Assembly: GCA_958496175.1 (NCBI GenBank)
Contig: OY292275.1
Location: forward strand, 44,841,701 to 44,905,700
Length of the DNA stretch: 64,000 nucleotides
DNA from: Sisyra terminalis
Taxonomy: Eukaryota; Arthropoda; Insecta; Neuroptera; Sisyridae
Reading direction: 5' to 3'
The notes under the pieces are model-generated. The model made no database searches, had not been told where the DNA came from, and was given only the letters and a program-made list of their open reading frames with translations. The translations under genes were made by a program, and so were the position numbers. Shown here piece by piece: positions 12,549 through 22,500 of the stretch. How positions within the stretch are numbered: the first letter of the stretch is position 1; every line of letters starts with the position of its first letter.

Positions 12549-14537
12549 ATGTCTGTGCCCACTTCTAGTGTTAATAGTGTTGAGGTGACTCCATATTTAT
12601 CGGATGAAGAAACGGAGGGCTTAAAAAAAATAAACGTCACTATTTTAGATGGCACTTTTTTTAAACCTAAATCTGCTGAAGGTGATAGTTATATCGGCAC
12701 TTGTGTCCTTTGTCTTCCCAAAATTGTTGAAATCAAAGGTTACAGCTCGTCTTCGACCAATTTTGTGTCCCACTTGCAACGGAGACATGGGGTGGAAAGC
12801 GTAAATGCATACAAAGAATATGCGAAAAATAAGAAAAGTAAAAACGTAGACGGAAATATTTCAATTTCTGCTAAGAAATTGAAGTTTGAGATTCCAACTT
12901 TAAATCAAAAAACGGAAAAATTTAATGATTCGTTAGTTAAATTTATGATTGATACATTGTCTCCTCTTGATATTGTTGAAAATAAGTACTTTAAAGAGAT
13001 GTTTAGTTGTCTTAAGACTCAGAATAATAGCATGTACATATTTAATCAGAAAATGTTGGAGAGTAAAATCGATCAATATTATCAACAATGTGAAGAAAAA
13101 TTGAGGACCATATGTAGAAACACCACTTACATGTGTACTACTTGTGATATTTGGTCGGACAAATGTAAACGATTTGTGGTTGTTACAATACATTGGATAG
13201 ATGAAAAATTCGAGAGGAAGTCTTTAGTTTTGGCTTGTCGTCGTTTTTCAAATACAGAATCACCTGAAGTGGTTGCTCAATTATTAAAGGACATATACGT
13301 TAAGTATGGGTTGCCTAGCAATAAAGTAGTCGCAACAATTACCGACAATATATCAACAGTGATTTATAAGGAAACAAACTCGGAACCTTCCTGTATTGGA
13401 TCACTTGCAACTCCTGATTCTTCAGATGGAGAACAGGATTGTGAATTCGAAACCAATCTCAATATTTCTAATATATCAACATATATTGAAAATCACATCT
13501 CATGTTTTAGCTACACTTTAAATGTGTGTGTCGCAATAGATGGCGCCAAAGCTATTGAAACTACAGAAAAATTATGCATTTTTCACAAAATTGCCTTGAA
13601 AAAGTGTAAAGCACTGTGGAAAGCATCTGCTAAACCAAAAATGGACGAAGTTATCCTTACCATTGTGGGACAATCTCTTTCTTGTCCAATTAAATCAAAA
13701 TGGAATTCCTTATATAATAGCTTAAAACAAATCTTCGATACCAAAAATATAAGTTACCAACTATTTACAGCACTGAATCTTAGTGATCCACTAAATGAAC
13801 AAGATTTCCATTATATCAGTGAATATCTGGAGTGTACAAAGCCATTCGCCGATTTACTTGAAATTTTGCAAGGAAAAAATAATAATTTCTTCGGGATTTT
13901 TTTGCCATCTATTTTTTCTCTAAACAAGAAGCTAGAACTGTTGTCTCAACGGGATTTGTTACATTGCAAACCATTAGTTATCGCTTTGAAAGCAAGTATC
14001 CAGGAACGATTTTCAGAACTATTTTCATTAAACACTGCAATTTCTAAAAAGGCGACAGTTGCAGCATTTTCTCATCCACGTTTCAAAAAAAGATGGTTAC
14101 AATGTGTAGATACATCATATTGGCCATATTTACTGAATACATTCAAGGAAGCAGTTATTATGGATAGTGCCGAAACATCAAAAGCAGTTCCTGAACCCGC
14201 CAATCGAACCATTGACGAAGATGACGCATTTTTTGACTTTGAAGACTCTAAAGTTACAACCGACCCATTCTTTGATATTACAAGAATTGAATTGGAAATA
14301 AGTCAATTTTTTGATGATCCATCCAGAGATTTGACTAGCCTGGAAAAATATCCAGATATAAAAAAGATTTTTTATATATTCAATACTCCGTTGCCTTCTT
14401 CAACCCCTATAGAACTACTATTATCAGATATCACTATTAGGCATTTACCAAAATCAAATATGCAAAATGATAGTTTGTTTGAAAAAAGAGTGGTTCTTAA
14501 AGCTAATATGTTGTCCTTTGAAAATATTTTTAATTAA
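12549..14537 (+). CDS. BED-finger hAT transposase-like protein, intact 662 aa
   Basis: This is one uninterrupted frame from ATG at 12549. An N-terminal BED-type zinc finger is visible (C52, C55, H75, H80). The RNase-H-like core has the hAT pattern: TTCDIWS with D200, ATITDN with D266, then a CF-x-x-TLN block at about 319-325 where the usual histidine is Tyr322, and an SKWNS block. An acidic insert (about 275-315) separates the second Asp from the CF block. The C-terminal dimerisation region (about 590-660) is recognisable, but its SER-x-FS-type motif reads IELLLS and the usual tryptophans are lost. I saw no paired terminal repeats or 8-bp duplication. It is either a decayed but still open transposon or a host gene derived from one; full length without a stop in AT-rich DNA favours constraint or recent arrival. 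Confidence 0.85.
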   Translation: MSVPTSSVNSVEVTPYLSDEETEGLKKINVTILDGTFFKPKSAEGDSYIGTCVLCLPKIVEIKGYSSSSTNFVSHLQRRHGVESVNAYKEYAKNKKSKNVDGNISISAKKLKFEIPTLNQKTEKFNDSLVKFMIDTLSPLDIVENKYFKEMFSCLKTQNNSMYIFNQKMLESKIDQYYQQCEEKLRTICRNTTYMCTTCDIWSDKCKRFVVVTIHWIDEKFERKSLVLACRRFSNTESPEVVAQLLKDIYVKYGLPSNKVVATITDNISTVIYKETNSEPSCIGSLATPDSSDGEQDCEFETNLNISNISTYIENHISCFSYTLNVCVAIDGAKAIETTEKLCIFHKIALKKCKALWKASAKPKMDEVILTIVGQSLSCPIKSKWNSLYNSLKQIFDTKNISYQLFTALNLSDPLNEQDFHYISEYLECTKPFADLLEILQGKNNNFFGIFLPSIFSLNKKLELLSQRDLLHCKPLVIALKASIQERFSELFSLNTAISKKATVAAFSHPRFKKRWLQCVDTSYWPYLLNTFKEAVIMDSAETSKAVPEPANRTIDEDDAFFDFEDSKVTTDPFFDITRIELEISQFFDDPSRDLTSLEKYPDIKKIFYIFNTPLPSSTPIELLLSDITIRHLPKSNMQNDSLFEKRVVLKANMLSFENIFN

Positions 14538-16171
14538 CTGAAGTTTTTGATTTTCTTATTTATCCGTTTGATTATTTCCGTATTTTGAATAAAAGTTAAG
14601 ATAATACGAGAGTCATATAGGCGTAACTTTAAGTATTGCCATTAGTGCACGTGCATCTAGTGTTATAAAAAATTGGAAAAATAATAGAAAAATGCATAGA
14701 TAACTAATAAATTGCATTTTATTATCTTATTAAAAATAAATAGATGAACATTGCGTTTAATATCATAAAAAGAACTTTAAGAAATGGTATTAGAAAATGA
14801 TACAGAATACAAGAAAAGGATGAGGAAAATAATGATGCAATATCTATGTATAACTTGTAGTTAAACACATACAATATTTAAAAATCATATGATTCCTGAA
14901 TCGTTTGTATTGATTGACTTTAATCTTTAATTTGACTTGTATTATACATTTCAAGTCAGTAAAGTATAATGAAGTTCGAAATATTTCATCGTAGCAACAA
15001 TAAAGGAAAATGTTGTTTCATTGAAGTGAAACAAGAACTGATAAATTCATAAATAAATTATACACATAATAATTTTAATGTGGTCAAGTAGGTCTTTGAA
15101 GAAAAACAATAATCAATAGTCATATTGTATACTCAGAACCGAATGAAAATACATTTTTACGCCCACATTAATGTACGTATAGTATATTCGAATTAATATT
15201 AATTAAAGCAAAAAAGAATTGTCAACTGTTTAAACCAAATGTGAATATAAATTACTCATTATCATTTGCCATTGTTGTCAATTGTTTATCTCCCGAGTGA
15301 ATCCCTGGGGAGCTCTAATCTTTATACTATTATTTTTGTACCTGAGAATTTTAGTATCTTAAGTTCATTTTTCGGGTTTTAGCGCTGAAGCATCGTTACT
15401 AAAGTTCAGATGATCTTTTTAAAGCCATTTAACTATTAGTTTCTATCTTATATTGGTAGTCAATAATTAACTAAAGTAAAAAATATTTCAAGTTTTTCGT
15501 ATACAGAAAGTCAAATTATCATAAGTGCACTTACGATAGTATGTACTGCAAAATAACTAATTTGGGCTTAAGATTCTATGGTTCTCAGTAGCAGATTTAT
15601 TTTGAAAGAATACGTCTAAGAATTGAGTTAATGTAATAATTTGTTCAAATATATTATTGTATGAATTATTCAAAAATTATTGTATCTGCCAAATGTATAA
15701 TTGTGTATAAAAATTATTAAAATCATGACGATTATTGTTAAATTTCAATATAAGTAAAGCTAATCCTCTCCACCTACTTTAAACCTATAATTCCTATCTA
15801 TAATATTTACTTTAAGTTTCCATTTAATTTTTTTGAATGAATTGAACCGGAAATAAGTTAAGGGGGACAAAAGCGGATTCACAAATTTGCCGCCTCTAGG
15901 CTGAAAATATTTTGCTGCTCATTTTCAAAAATTTACCATGTAGACATTCAGCAGCATTTTGCTTAATAATGTAATCTAATTTCCACTAAAATAAGTACAA
16001 TCGATGCGTCGTTTATGGTTTATGTATTTGTATATACATTAAAACGCTGTATTTTATTAACTCTAACATTTGCTGCCTCCCTGAAATTAGATGCCCTAGG
16101 TTATAAACTTACTAGTCTTAGGGCAAATCCGGAAGATATCCAAAGATCCTTGGAAGATTTTTTTTTATTTT
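14538..16171. other. AT-rich intergenic DNA after the hAT-like ORF
   Basis: No gene was recognised. AATAAA lies at 14589, about 50 bp after the stop, and could serve as the polyadenylation signal of the hAT-like ORF. Confidence 0.4.
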
Positions 16172-16543
16172 CAATTTGTTGTGGTTCCGAGGAGTTGAGG
16201 ATCTTTTTAATTTTACACATGTAGTTTACACTTTGTATTTTAATTTTCTTTTTCAAGCGATTATAAATAACAGTATGAATGTATAAAGAATAAGTTTTAA
16301 CAAAAAGTTATTTATGTTGATATAATTAATTATATTATATATGAATTTACCAAAGTACTATAGTAATTTAATATTATATCAACATAAATGACATTTTGTT
16401 AAAACTTACTATTTATGCATTTATAGTGTTATTTCTAATCACTTGAAAAAGCAGTAATAAACTGCGAAACGTTGTAAGAAGTAACAAAGTGTTAATTATT
16501 TAAAAATAAAAAAGTCCTCGAATCCTCGGAACTATAACAAATG
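16172..16543. repeat. Imperfect palindromic element, about 370 bp
   Basis: The left arm (from AATTTGTTGTGGTTCCGAGG) returns inverted at the right (GTTCCGAGGATTCGAGGAC on the other strand), and the arms converge on TTATGTTGATATAAT around 16313-16385. The left arm lacks a block present in the right arm. That block (16442-16474) has a GCAGT/ACTGC stem followed by GAAACGTT, resembling a worn hammerhead core. Confidence 0.65.
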
Positions 16544-16586
16544 GAAGATATACTACAGAATTGAAATCAATAATAAATATACAATT

Positions 16587-16759
16587 AAGTCTACCGGTAG
16601 CCGAGTGGTCTAGGTGGCCGCTCCAAAACTAGTAGGTAGTGAGTTCGACCCTCGTATCGTGCAAATTTTCAATATTTCTCGATAACGCATTTAATTAACC
16701 CTAGAGTCGCTGAAGGACCTTAGTAGTTATAAAGCGACGGTAAATAACAACTAAAAAAT
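16587..16759 (+). mobile_element. tRNA-derived SINE with 10-bp TSD
   Basis: An A-box-like GTAGCCGAGTGGTCTAGG lies near 16597 and a B-box-like GAGTTCGACCC near 16641, the internal RNA polymerase III promoter of a leucine/serine-tRNA-like head. A conserved body follows (ACCCTAGAGTC, then GGACCTTAGTAGTTATAAAG) and a short A-rich tail. The perfect 10-bp repeat ATATACAATT flanks it (16577-16586 and 16760-16769), as expected for target-primed insertion. Related copies occur at 33.9, 37.9, 56.4, 56.7 and 59.6 kb. Confidence 0.85.
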
Positions 16760-17403
16760 ATATACAATTCTTTTTTTACTGTACTAAAAGTTACAAAAAT
16801 TCTCCAGCCGAATCCGTTATTTTTTCAGGTCTACAATAATTTGTTCATTAATTATTGAGGCTACTGAGTTTTATATAATTTGATTGTTGAAAAAGTTTTC
16901 GTTGTTAAATAAAAAAGGTTCTTATTTTGTGAAACTCAATATTTAATGAGCTAATGATTGTAAACCTGGAAAAATTACAAATGTACGACTTCAGTTCAAG
17001 TATTTAAGGAGCTTTTTTCCTACACTTTTTCCACCTTTTTTCTAAGCTTTCTAGTATGAAGAATATCAGGAATATGAAATTTAAATTTAAAAAAAAATAT
17101 ACACTAAACAACACTCAGTTACACTTTACTACACCGAAGCTACGGTCCCCTTGATTGTCTTATTTGCTCGAACTATTGATAAGATAAACTCTCTCTTATG
17201 CTTTCTTTATACTTGTGTGTAACATCGCTACCTTTTTGTGTGGCAAATACGTTACAAATAATAATTAAAAGTCAATTCTTGGACTGTAGCTTAAAATTTA
17301 TTTTGGTTTTGATTGTGAATTTGACACAAATACACACGTGTTCCGTAGTTCTCACATTTCATTCACAAATTAATAAATTTACTCTTAATTTTCAAAAATA
17401 AAA

Positions 17404-17528
17404 ATGAGCGAAGAAAACTCCAAATCATCAACTAATTTGTCTAAATCAAAAAAACCAAAAAATAACCAGACAAATGTAATCCGAGGAAAACCCAAATCTG
17501 GTCGCGTTTGGAAACCTCAAAAACAAAG
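17404..17528 (+). CDS. CCDC86-like exon 1
   Basis: The ATG at 17404 opens MSEENSK. The exon ends in AG before the donor GTAAAA, leaving two bases of an arginine codon. It carries the GKPKSGRVWK signature. Confidence 0.85.
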
Positions 17529-17865
17529 GTAAAAATTTTAAATTTATGAAAGGTAGAAATAAAAGTTTTTCTCCTATAGATTTAAGTCCATAATAAAAAC
17601 GGCTGGACTTCAATCTTCATTGGAAAAAAAGAAGCAGTTACGTGAAGAACTCAAACGTGTAAAAGAAGCATCCAGAGCCCTAAAAGAAGACCGAAAACGC
17701 CTCAAAGAAGAAAAACGGGAACGAACTAAGGAAAACCTTCGTCGTCAAGAAGAAAACAGTAAAAAGGCTGAAATTGTTCAAATAATTAAAAATCCTTCGA
17801 AAATTAAGAAAATGAAACGGAAACAACTCCGATATATAGCGAAAAGAGACACAGTTTCGTCTTAA
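17404..17865 (+). CDS. CCDC86/Cgr1-type nucleolar coiled-coil protein
   Basis: The spliced gene has two exons, 17404-17528 and 17580-17865, joined across a 51-bp GT-AG intron that splits an arginine codon. It encodes 136 residues. The N-terminal third is basic and disordered and ends in the family signature RGKPKSGRVWK. It is followed by QRFKSI, a long charged coiled coil (about 52-105) and a C-terminal block, VQIIKNPSKIKKMKRKQLR, then IAKRDT, which closely follows CCDC86 (cyclon) and fungal Cgr1. That family acts in the nucleolus in pre-rRNA processing or chromosome periphery organisation. It is shorter than human CCDC86 because the long N-terminal extension is absent, as is usual in insects. 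The gene runs convergently into DNAAF3 with 43 bp between stop codons. Confidence 0.88.
17580..17865 (+). CDS. CCDC86-like exon 2
   Basis: The exon follows acceptor CTCCTATAG, supplies the third base of the split arginine codon, encodes the coiled coil and conserved C-terminus, and stops at TAA 17863-17865. Confidence 0.85.
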
Positions 17866-17888
17866 TTATACTTTATTAATGATAGAAT

Positions 17889-17894
17889 AATAAA
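17889..17894 (+). terminator. Polyadenylation signal AATAAA of the CCDC86-like gene
   Basis: The canonical hexamer lies 24 bp after the stop, so transcription must end inside the facing DNAAF3 gene or its 3' UTR. Confidence 0.6.
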
Positions 17895-17907
17895 AAAATT
17901 TCATTAA

Positions 17908-17913
17908 TTTATT
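17908..17913 (-). terminator. AATAAA overlapping the DNAAF3 stop codon
   Basis: On the minus strand the stop TAA (17911-17909) is embedded in AATAAA (17913-17908). If used, the 3' UTR would be only some tens of bases long and would overlap the 3' end of the facing gene. Confidence 0.5.
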
Positions 17914-19258
17914 GTTTTATTTGCACTCGTGCATAAGAATCTTTCATTGAATCAAAATTTCCGATAAATTCACAATTAGAGTCATTGACAATTTTTTCCA
18001 ATTCACTATTGAATGCGTTGATGTTATCTTTGCTTAAATGAATTTGAAACTTTTTTGATTCTACTATGATTCTGCAATTAGTTTTAGCTGTTTGTAAAAA
18101 ATCGGTGTTTAAATGCTGAATCATATCGGAAGAGTAGAATATTAGATCGAAGAAATTTTTGTAATTATTCTTTAAATTTAGACGAGGAAGCATTGCTGGT
18201 GATAAGAATGAAATTGATGAATGATTAATTGGAATCAATGGACGAGAATTTTGAATGTTGATACTTTCGTTTACACATCCTTCATATAAATCAGATTTTG
18301 TTTCAGAGTTTGCTATATAAGCTCGTCCGTAGTCACCACCAATACGACTTTTTGATGAAGAATCATAAGGAGTATTTGTGGTGATTTGATGAAATATTTC
18401 TAACAGGTTGAGTTCCGTTATGTCTGTTGCTCGTTTTTTATATTGGCCGTTTTCTTTGACCCAAACTTTTTCATCATCGCATTCGATTCCAAAGCAAATA
18501 TAAGGACCGATAACGATGTCTCCCAGATATCCGTAATGGTACATCTTTTCTCCATTGGTTAAGATACCTGCCGCAAAAGTAGTATTAGGAATAGTGGCGT
18601 CGGTTTCGATCCATGTAAATGCAATTCCCGTCGATCTCCAATTGGTGTATTCCCGCGAAAAAATCTTATCGCCACCAATTTCACTCAATCGCATAAAATA
18701 ATCCCAATCAAACGCGGCGTTTCTCGTGTCGTAACGAATACCCAAATATTTCCGCAACCGACGATCCCAAGCTTCGATCACGTCGAACATCGCAACACTT
18801 TTCGGCCAAAACTTAAAAATACATTCCAAGTAATCTCTCTCTTTGAATTTCAACTGGTCAAATTTAAAGATTGGCATTTTTTTCTTAGCGAAATTAAAAT
18901 CAGTTATGGACCCAATCAATTGTTGCGACTTTTCACACAAATATTTCCAAGCGGATGGTCTTATAAGCGTATTTCCGAAAATTTCCATGAAAATGTTAGC
19001 TCTTTCGTACAGTCCTAGTTTTTCATGTGTTTCAAAGGCTATATTTAGTAGCAAAATTTGCCGTGCTATTTGCTCCATTATTTTTTCGGAAACGTAAAAG
19101 TTTATTTTTACTTTGGGATACTTGTAGGATTCAGAGAGCGTTTTCAAAATATGTCTCGGATCACTCGAACCCAACAATAAAATGTTAATTTCTTCATTGT
19201 CATTTAAATGTGTTACTTCTTTATATAAATTTAAAGCTGGGCTAAATCCCCAAAACAT
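17909..19258 (-). CDS. DNAAF3: Dynein axonemal assembly factor 3 (DNAAF3)
   Basis: This single open exon encodes 449 residues from the ATG at 19258. The frame stays open a further 12 codons upstream to a TTG but has no upstream ATG, and the family begins near WGFSPALNL. The N-terminal domain (about 1-115) contains MFWGFSPALNL, INILLLGSSDPRHILKTL and LLLNIAFE, which align with the methyltransferase-like fold of DNAAF3. The middle contains LKFKERDYLE, WDRRLRKYLGIRYD and DWDY. The second conserved domain contains YGYLGDIVIGPYICFGIEC. The protein works in the cytoplasm to pre-assemble inner and outer dynein arms, so in insects it is needed in chordotonal cilia and sperm flagella. It is shorter than human DNAAF3 (about 540 residues) because the poorly conserved tail is missing. 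A small 5' exon cannot be excluded. Confidence 0.93.
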   Translation of the reverse strand: MFWGFSPALNLYKEVTHLNDNEEINILLLGSSDPRHILKTLSESYKYPKVKINFYVSEKIMEQIARQILLLNIAFETHEKLGLYERANIFMEIFGNTLIRPSAWKYLCEKSQQLIGSITDFNFAKKKMPIFKFDQLKFKERDYLECIFKFWPKSVAMFDVIEAWDRRLRKYLGIRYDTRNAAFDWDYFMRLSEIGGDKIFSREYTNWRSTGIAFTWIETDATIPNTTFAAGILTNGEKMYHYGYLGDIVIGPYICFGIECDDEKVWVKENGQYKKRATDITELNLLEIFHQITTNTPYDSSSKSRIGGDYGRAYIANSETKSDLYEGCVNESINIQNSRPLIPINHSSISFLSPAMLPRLNLKNNYKNFFDLIFYSSDMIQHLNTDFLQTAKTNCRIIVESKKFQIHLSKDNINAFNSELEKIVNDSNCEFIGNFDSMKDSYARVQIKQ

Positions 19259-20405
19259 CTTTTTTCGCTTTGCACCAAACTTATTTAATGACAATTAGTA
19301 TGAAGTTTGTATAGGAATAGAATATGAATATCGATTTAACAGAACTGTTTTATGTAGCCTGGATACGGTTACTTATTATTGTTACTGTGGATTATGGATG
19401 TTATGCAAACGTATATTGATTATGTAATATGAATGGTTAAAATATTTTTTTTTTAGCTTAAAAGACAGGACTGTTAGATTATTGGTCAAACGTATTATTA
19501 ACATTCCAGGGTTTGAATGCTTTGGGAGGGCCACTCTTAAGGAAAAATACTAAAGGAACTCCAAAAACCTATTAAAGTTATTTCGGGATTATTTCCTTGA
19601 TTTGTCTTAAGAGTTAAAGAATTGAGAAATAATGTAGGTAAATTATTCGAATTCAGTTGTATAAAAACAAATCTTGTACAGACTTTACAGTATATATAAC
19701 TTATATACATCATGTCCCACAACAAATAACCCAAAAAAAGAGTAGTATGGTAAGGTAAAAAAATCCTGAGACAATAGTTGCAATAGCCCCCCTGTTAAAA
19801 AAGGCATATTATATGTCCAAAAAACCCATTAGAAGTCACTAAAACTCGTTTAAAGGCATTTTAAATGTAAAGATTTATAAACGCCTTTCTTTAACAGGAT
19901 CTTCTAAAATACAGTGCAAATGAGCTCGTAAGCAAAACTCTTATGCATCAAAATTGAAAATTTTGGTATTTATGGAATTATGTTAAGATTTGAACGAAAA
20001 AATCCCGTGACGTAGTACTGAAGTTTCATCAAACAGCTTCTTATTTATTTTTAAATGAAATAATGTTGAAACTATGATGGATACTTGGATTTTCTCGGAA
20101 GTACGATAGATACGCTGAGAGTGATAGATTACAACCATTACAACATTCAGTACATATAACTGTATAAAAATTTGTCACTTTATTTAATTAACGACTGTTA
20201 ATTAAAGTTGTCTCATGTGAAAAGGCACCAAGGAACTTTTCGTGTCAATTACCAATTTCCGTTTAATCTTAATAAAGATAACAAATTCAGAGAAATTGAA
20301 CGTCATTAATGTTTATATCTTATCTGTCGCCACGTAAGAATTCAAATAAAAAAATATTTAAAAAATAATTTTACTAACCTCGCATCTATTGGTAAAATGC
20401 ACTAA
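19259..20405. other. DNAAF3 upstream region, mostly unassigned
   Basis: This is expected to hold the DNAAF3 promoter. The first 500 bp are AT-rich with no TATA-like box in a convincing place. The only discrete element seen is a small inverted-repeat unit at 19791-19898. Confidence 0.4.
19791..19898. repeat. Small element with CCTGTTAAA inverted ends
   Basis: The ends CCTGTTAAAAAAGGC and GCCTTTCTTTAACAGG are an inverted pair with one extra base. The interior is about 80 bp and non-coding. This could be a MITE; I saw no clear target duplication. Confidence 0.4.
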
Positions 20406-20673
20406 AATGGAAAAAAATGAATTTATAAACTGAATCTTAGTACCGATTGCACTTATTAATATTAAGGCGATATTTACCAATTAATGAGAATCGTAAACTA
20501 TCTAGTTGTACATTAAAGCGCTGGGGTGTTCCATATTATCAAATTGTAAGCAAAAGTGCACTCTTCGCTTTGATGTGCAACTAGATAACTTTTTTTTTAT
20601 CCTCATTAATTGGCTAATATCATCGACGGTGCAATTAGTACGAAGATTAAGTTCATAAATTTATTTTTTCCAT
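20406..20673. repeat. Palindromic element, about 268 bp
   Basis: The left arm (ATGGAAAAAAATGAATTTAT, then CCAATTAATGAG, then TATCTAGTTGTACAT) returns inverted at the right (ATGGAAAAAATAAATTTATG, CCAATTAATGAGG, TATCTAGTTGCACAT on the other strand). The unpaired centre near 20520-20570 contains CGCTGGGGTGTTCC. Probably a foldback MITE. Confidence 0.65.
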
Positions 20674-22409
20674 AAATCTTACTTGATTTAATTGTACATG
20701 TAGCCTTTATAAAGATCTCTATTTGGCTAATCTCTAATGGGCCTAATGCACATGATTTAAAAATTATTTTAAATGTTTTAAAAATGTTCTAAACTTATAT
20801 CAAAAGGTAATTTAGTTGTTAATTTTTTACTTTACTTGATAAAAATATACATTTAAAAATGCAAAAATTCGTTAAATTCAAAATGCTTAAGACGAGCTCC
20901 TAATGACACGGCACTGAAATGACGTCACAATACAATAATTTTCATTTTTTCCTATGATAAAAGCTCTTTAACTCAACAGGAAAGGTTGCTTAAATCGTTT
21001 AATCATTATGTTAATCATTTAAACTATTTGCAATCAACACAACCTCTATTCTTAAAGAAAAAACTGATGGTAATTTGTAGGGTGTAAAAATATTTTCAAT
21101 GGCGAAAAATTGTGGAAAATATCAAAAATTGTGTAAATTATTATTGTTTCTATGGTAACCGCTCAAATACTGATATTCAATACTGATTTATTGTTGCGTA
21201 CTGTGACGTCACAGAGGACCAATAAGCACAATTATCATTTTCGGACTCTCATTTGGTCATTAAATTACAAGTTTTTTCTGCCAGAATACTTTATTGATTA
21301 AAAAAAAGAAGTCCATATGGTTTCTTCTCATGAATATATGGGTCACAATGAAAACTTAGCGACAAAAGAAAAAATAGAAGATGTTAGAATTGAATTAATT
21401 ACAAAATCGCCAACTTAACAAATTGAATTAAAATCAAAATAGAAAATGAGGCGTTGTCAGATAGTAACTTGTATAAAAGCTACTTGTACCGTTTTATTTA
21501 TGGTCTATATTTAAATTAAATAAGGCAGGAAATTGATTTTAACAGTACTCTATTAGTTTGAAATTTGAGTTCTTTTAGGGTAAGTAAATACCTCATGCCT
21601 TTTTGTTCATTTATTCACTTGGTCATAGGTATAATGGGTATATTTTGGACCGATACAATTTAGTAATGTCTCAGTCTCTACCACTACTTTGTTTTTCATT
21701 CAATTTGCAAATAAATTGATCATAATGAATTTAGAAATAACTATAATTGATCGATAGTGAATCGACCGTAATGAATTGATCGATTGATTCGCAAATCATT
21801 ACAAGATTGTAATTGTGTTATGTATCCCCAGTATACTTGTACCAAAAGTTCTTTTTACTTAGTAGTATTTAACATTTTTGATACTTCAAACAATTAATTC
21901 GGAATTTTATTGAAGTCTAATATTTACGAAATTTTAATTATTGTTGAGCGTACTAGAAATTAAACAAGTTTAAAATTTAAATTTTCCAATTAACTTATCA
22001 AATAATTTCCTAACTTAACAAAAACATGTTGTTTTCTATTCAAATTCAATGTTCGAAATTTTTAATAATTATTTGGACTTCCTTAAACCTGTTTATTACT
22101 AACATTACTAAAAACAAATTGCGTTCAATTTTTGGCGCTGCTGTTTAAATTGAATAAGTATTGTTGATTGTTTCGGGAAATTACTGAGTATGCGCAGCTG
22201 ATTCATTTCTTTGACGCATCTGCCATCAAATTTGACATATACGACATACACTGTGTGACTAGTTCTTGGTGATTAACTTAAGCGAAAAATATTTTTTTAT
22301 ATAAAATCTTTATGTTAATTAGTTAATACGTGTGATATGGGAGAGCGAAAATCCAGTAGATCACATTTTTAATTTTATTTTATTGAATAGAAACAAATAT
22401 GCTTACATA
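20674..22409. other. Intergenic DNA upstream of the CUB-LDLa gene
   Basis: A degenerate half-copy of the foldback family seen at 2391-3130 and 58882-59106 lies at about 21340-21470 (GCGACAAAAGAAAAAATAG, then AAATGAGGCGTTGTCAGAT). The final 300 bp probably contain the promoter and 5' UTR of the following gene. Confidence 0.4.
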
Positions 22410-22500
22410 ATGTATTCGAAACATTTGGCAATTTTTATTGTGATTCTGTTTCATGTGGAGATTACATTCTCCGTGGAAACAACATATTCTTATATGAAAT
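22410..22500 (+). CDS. CUB-LDLa gene exon 1 (signal peptide)
   Basis: The ATG at 22410 opens MYSKH followed by the hydrophobic run LAIFIVILF. The donor is T|GTACGT, leaving one codon base. An upstream in-frame stretch from 22332 lacks a better start. Confidence 0.75.

Noticed and set aside
16587..16759. Possible true tRNA gene (leucine/serine-like A and B boxes)
   Set aside because: There is no intact acceptor or anticodon stem, a conserved non-tRNA body follows, and target duplications and several relatives show it is a SINE.
17198..17401. 67-codon frame just before the CCDC86-like gene
   Set aside because: It is hydrophobic with no family features and ends three bases before the real start codon. 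It is more likely promoter or 5' UTR.
18843..19097. 84-codon plus-strand frame inside DNAAF3
   Set aside because: It is the antisense shadow of a conserved coding exon.
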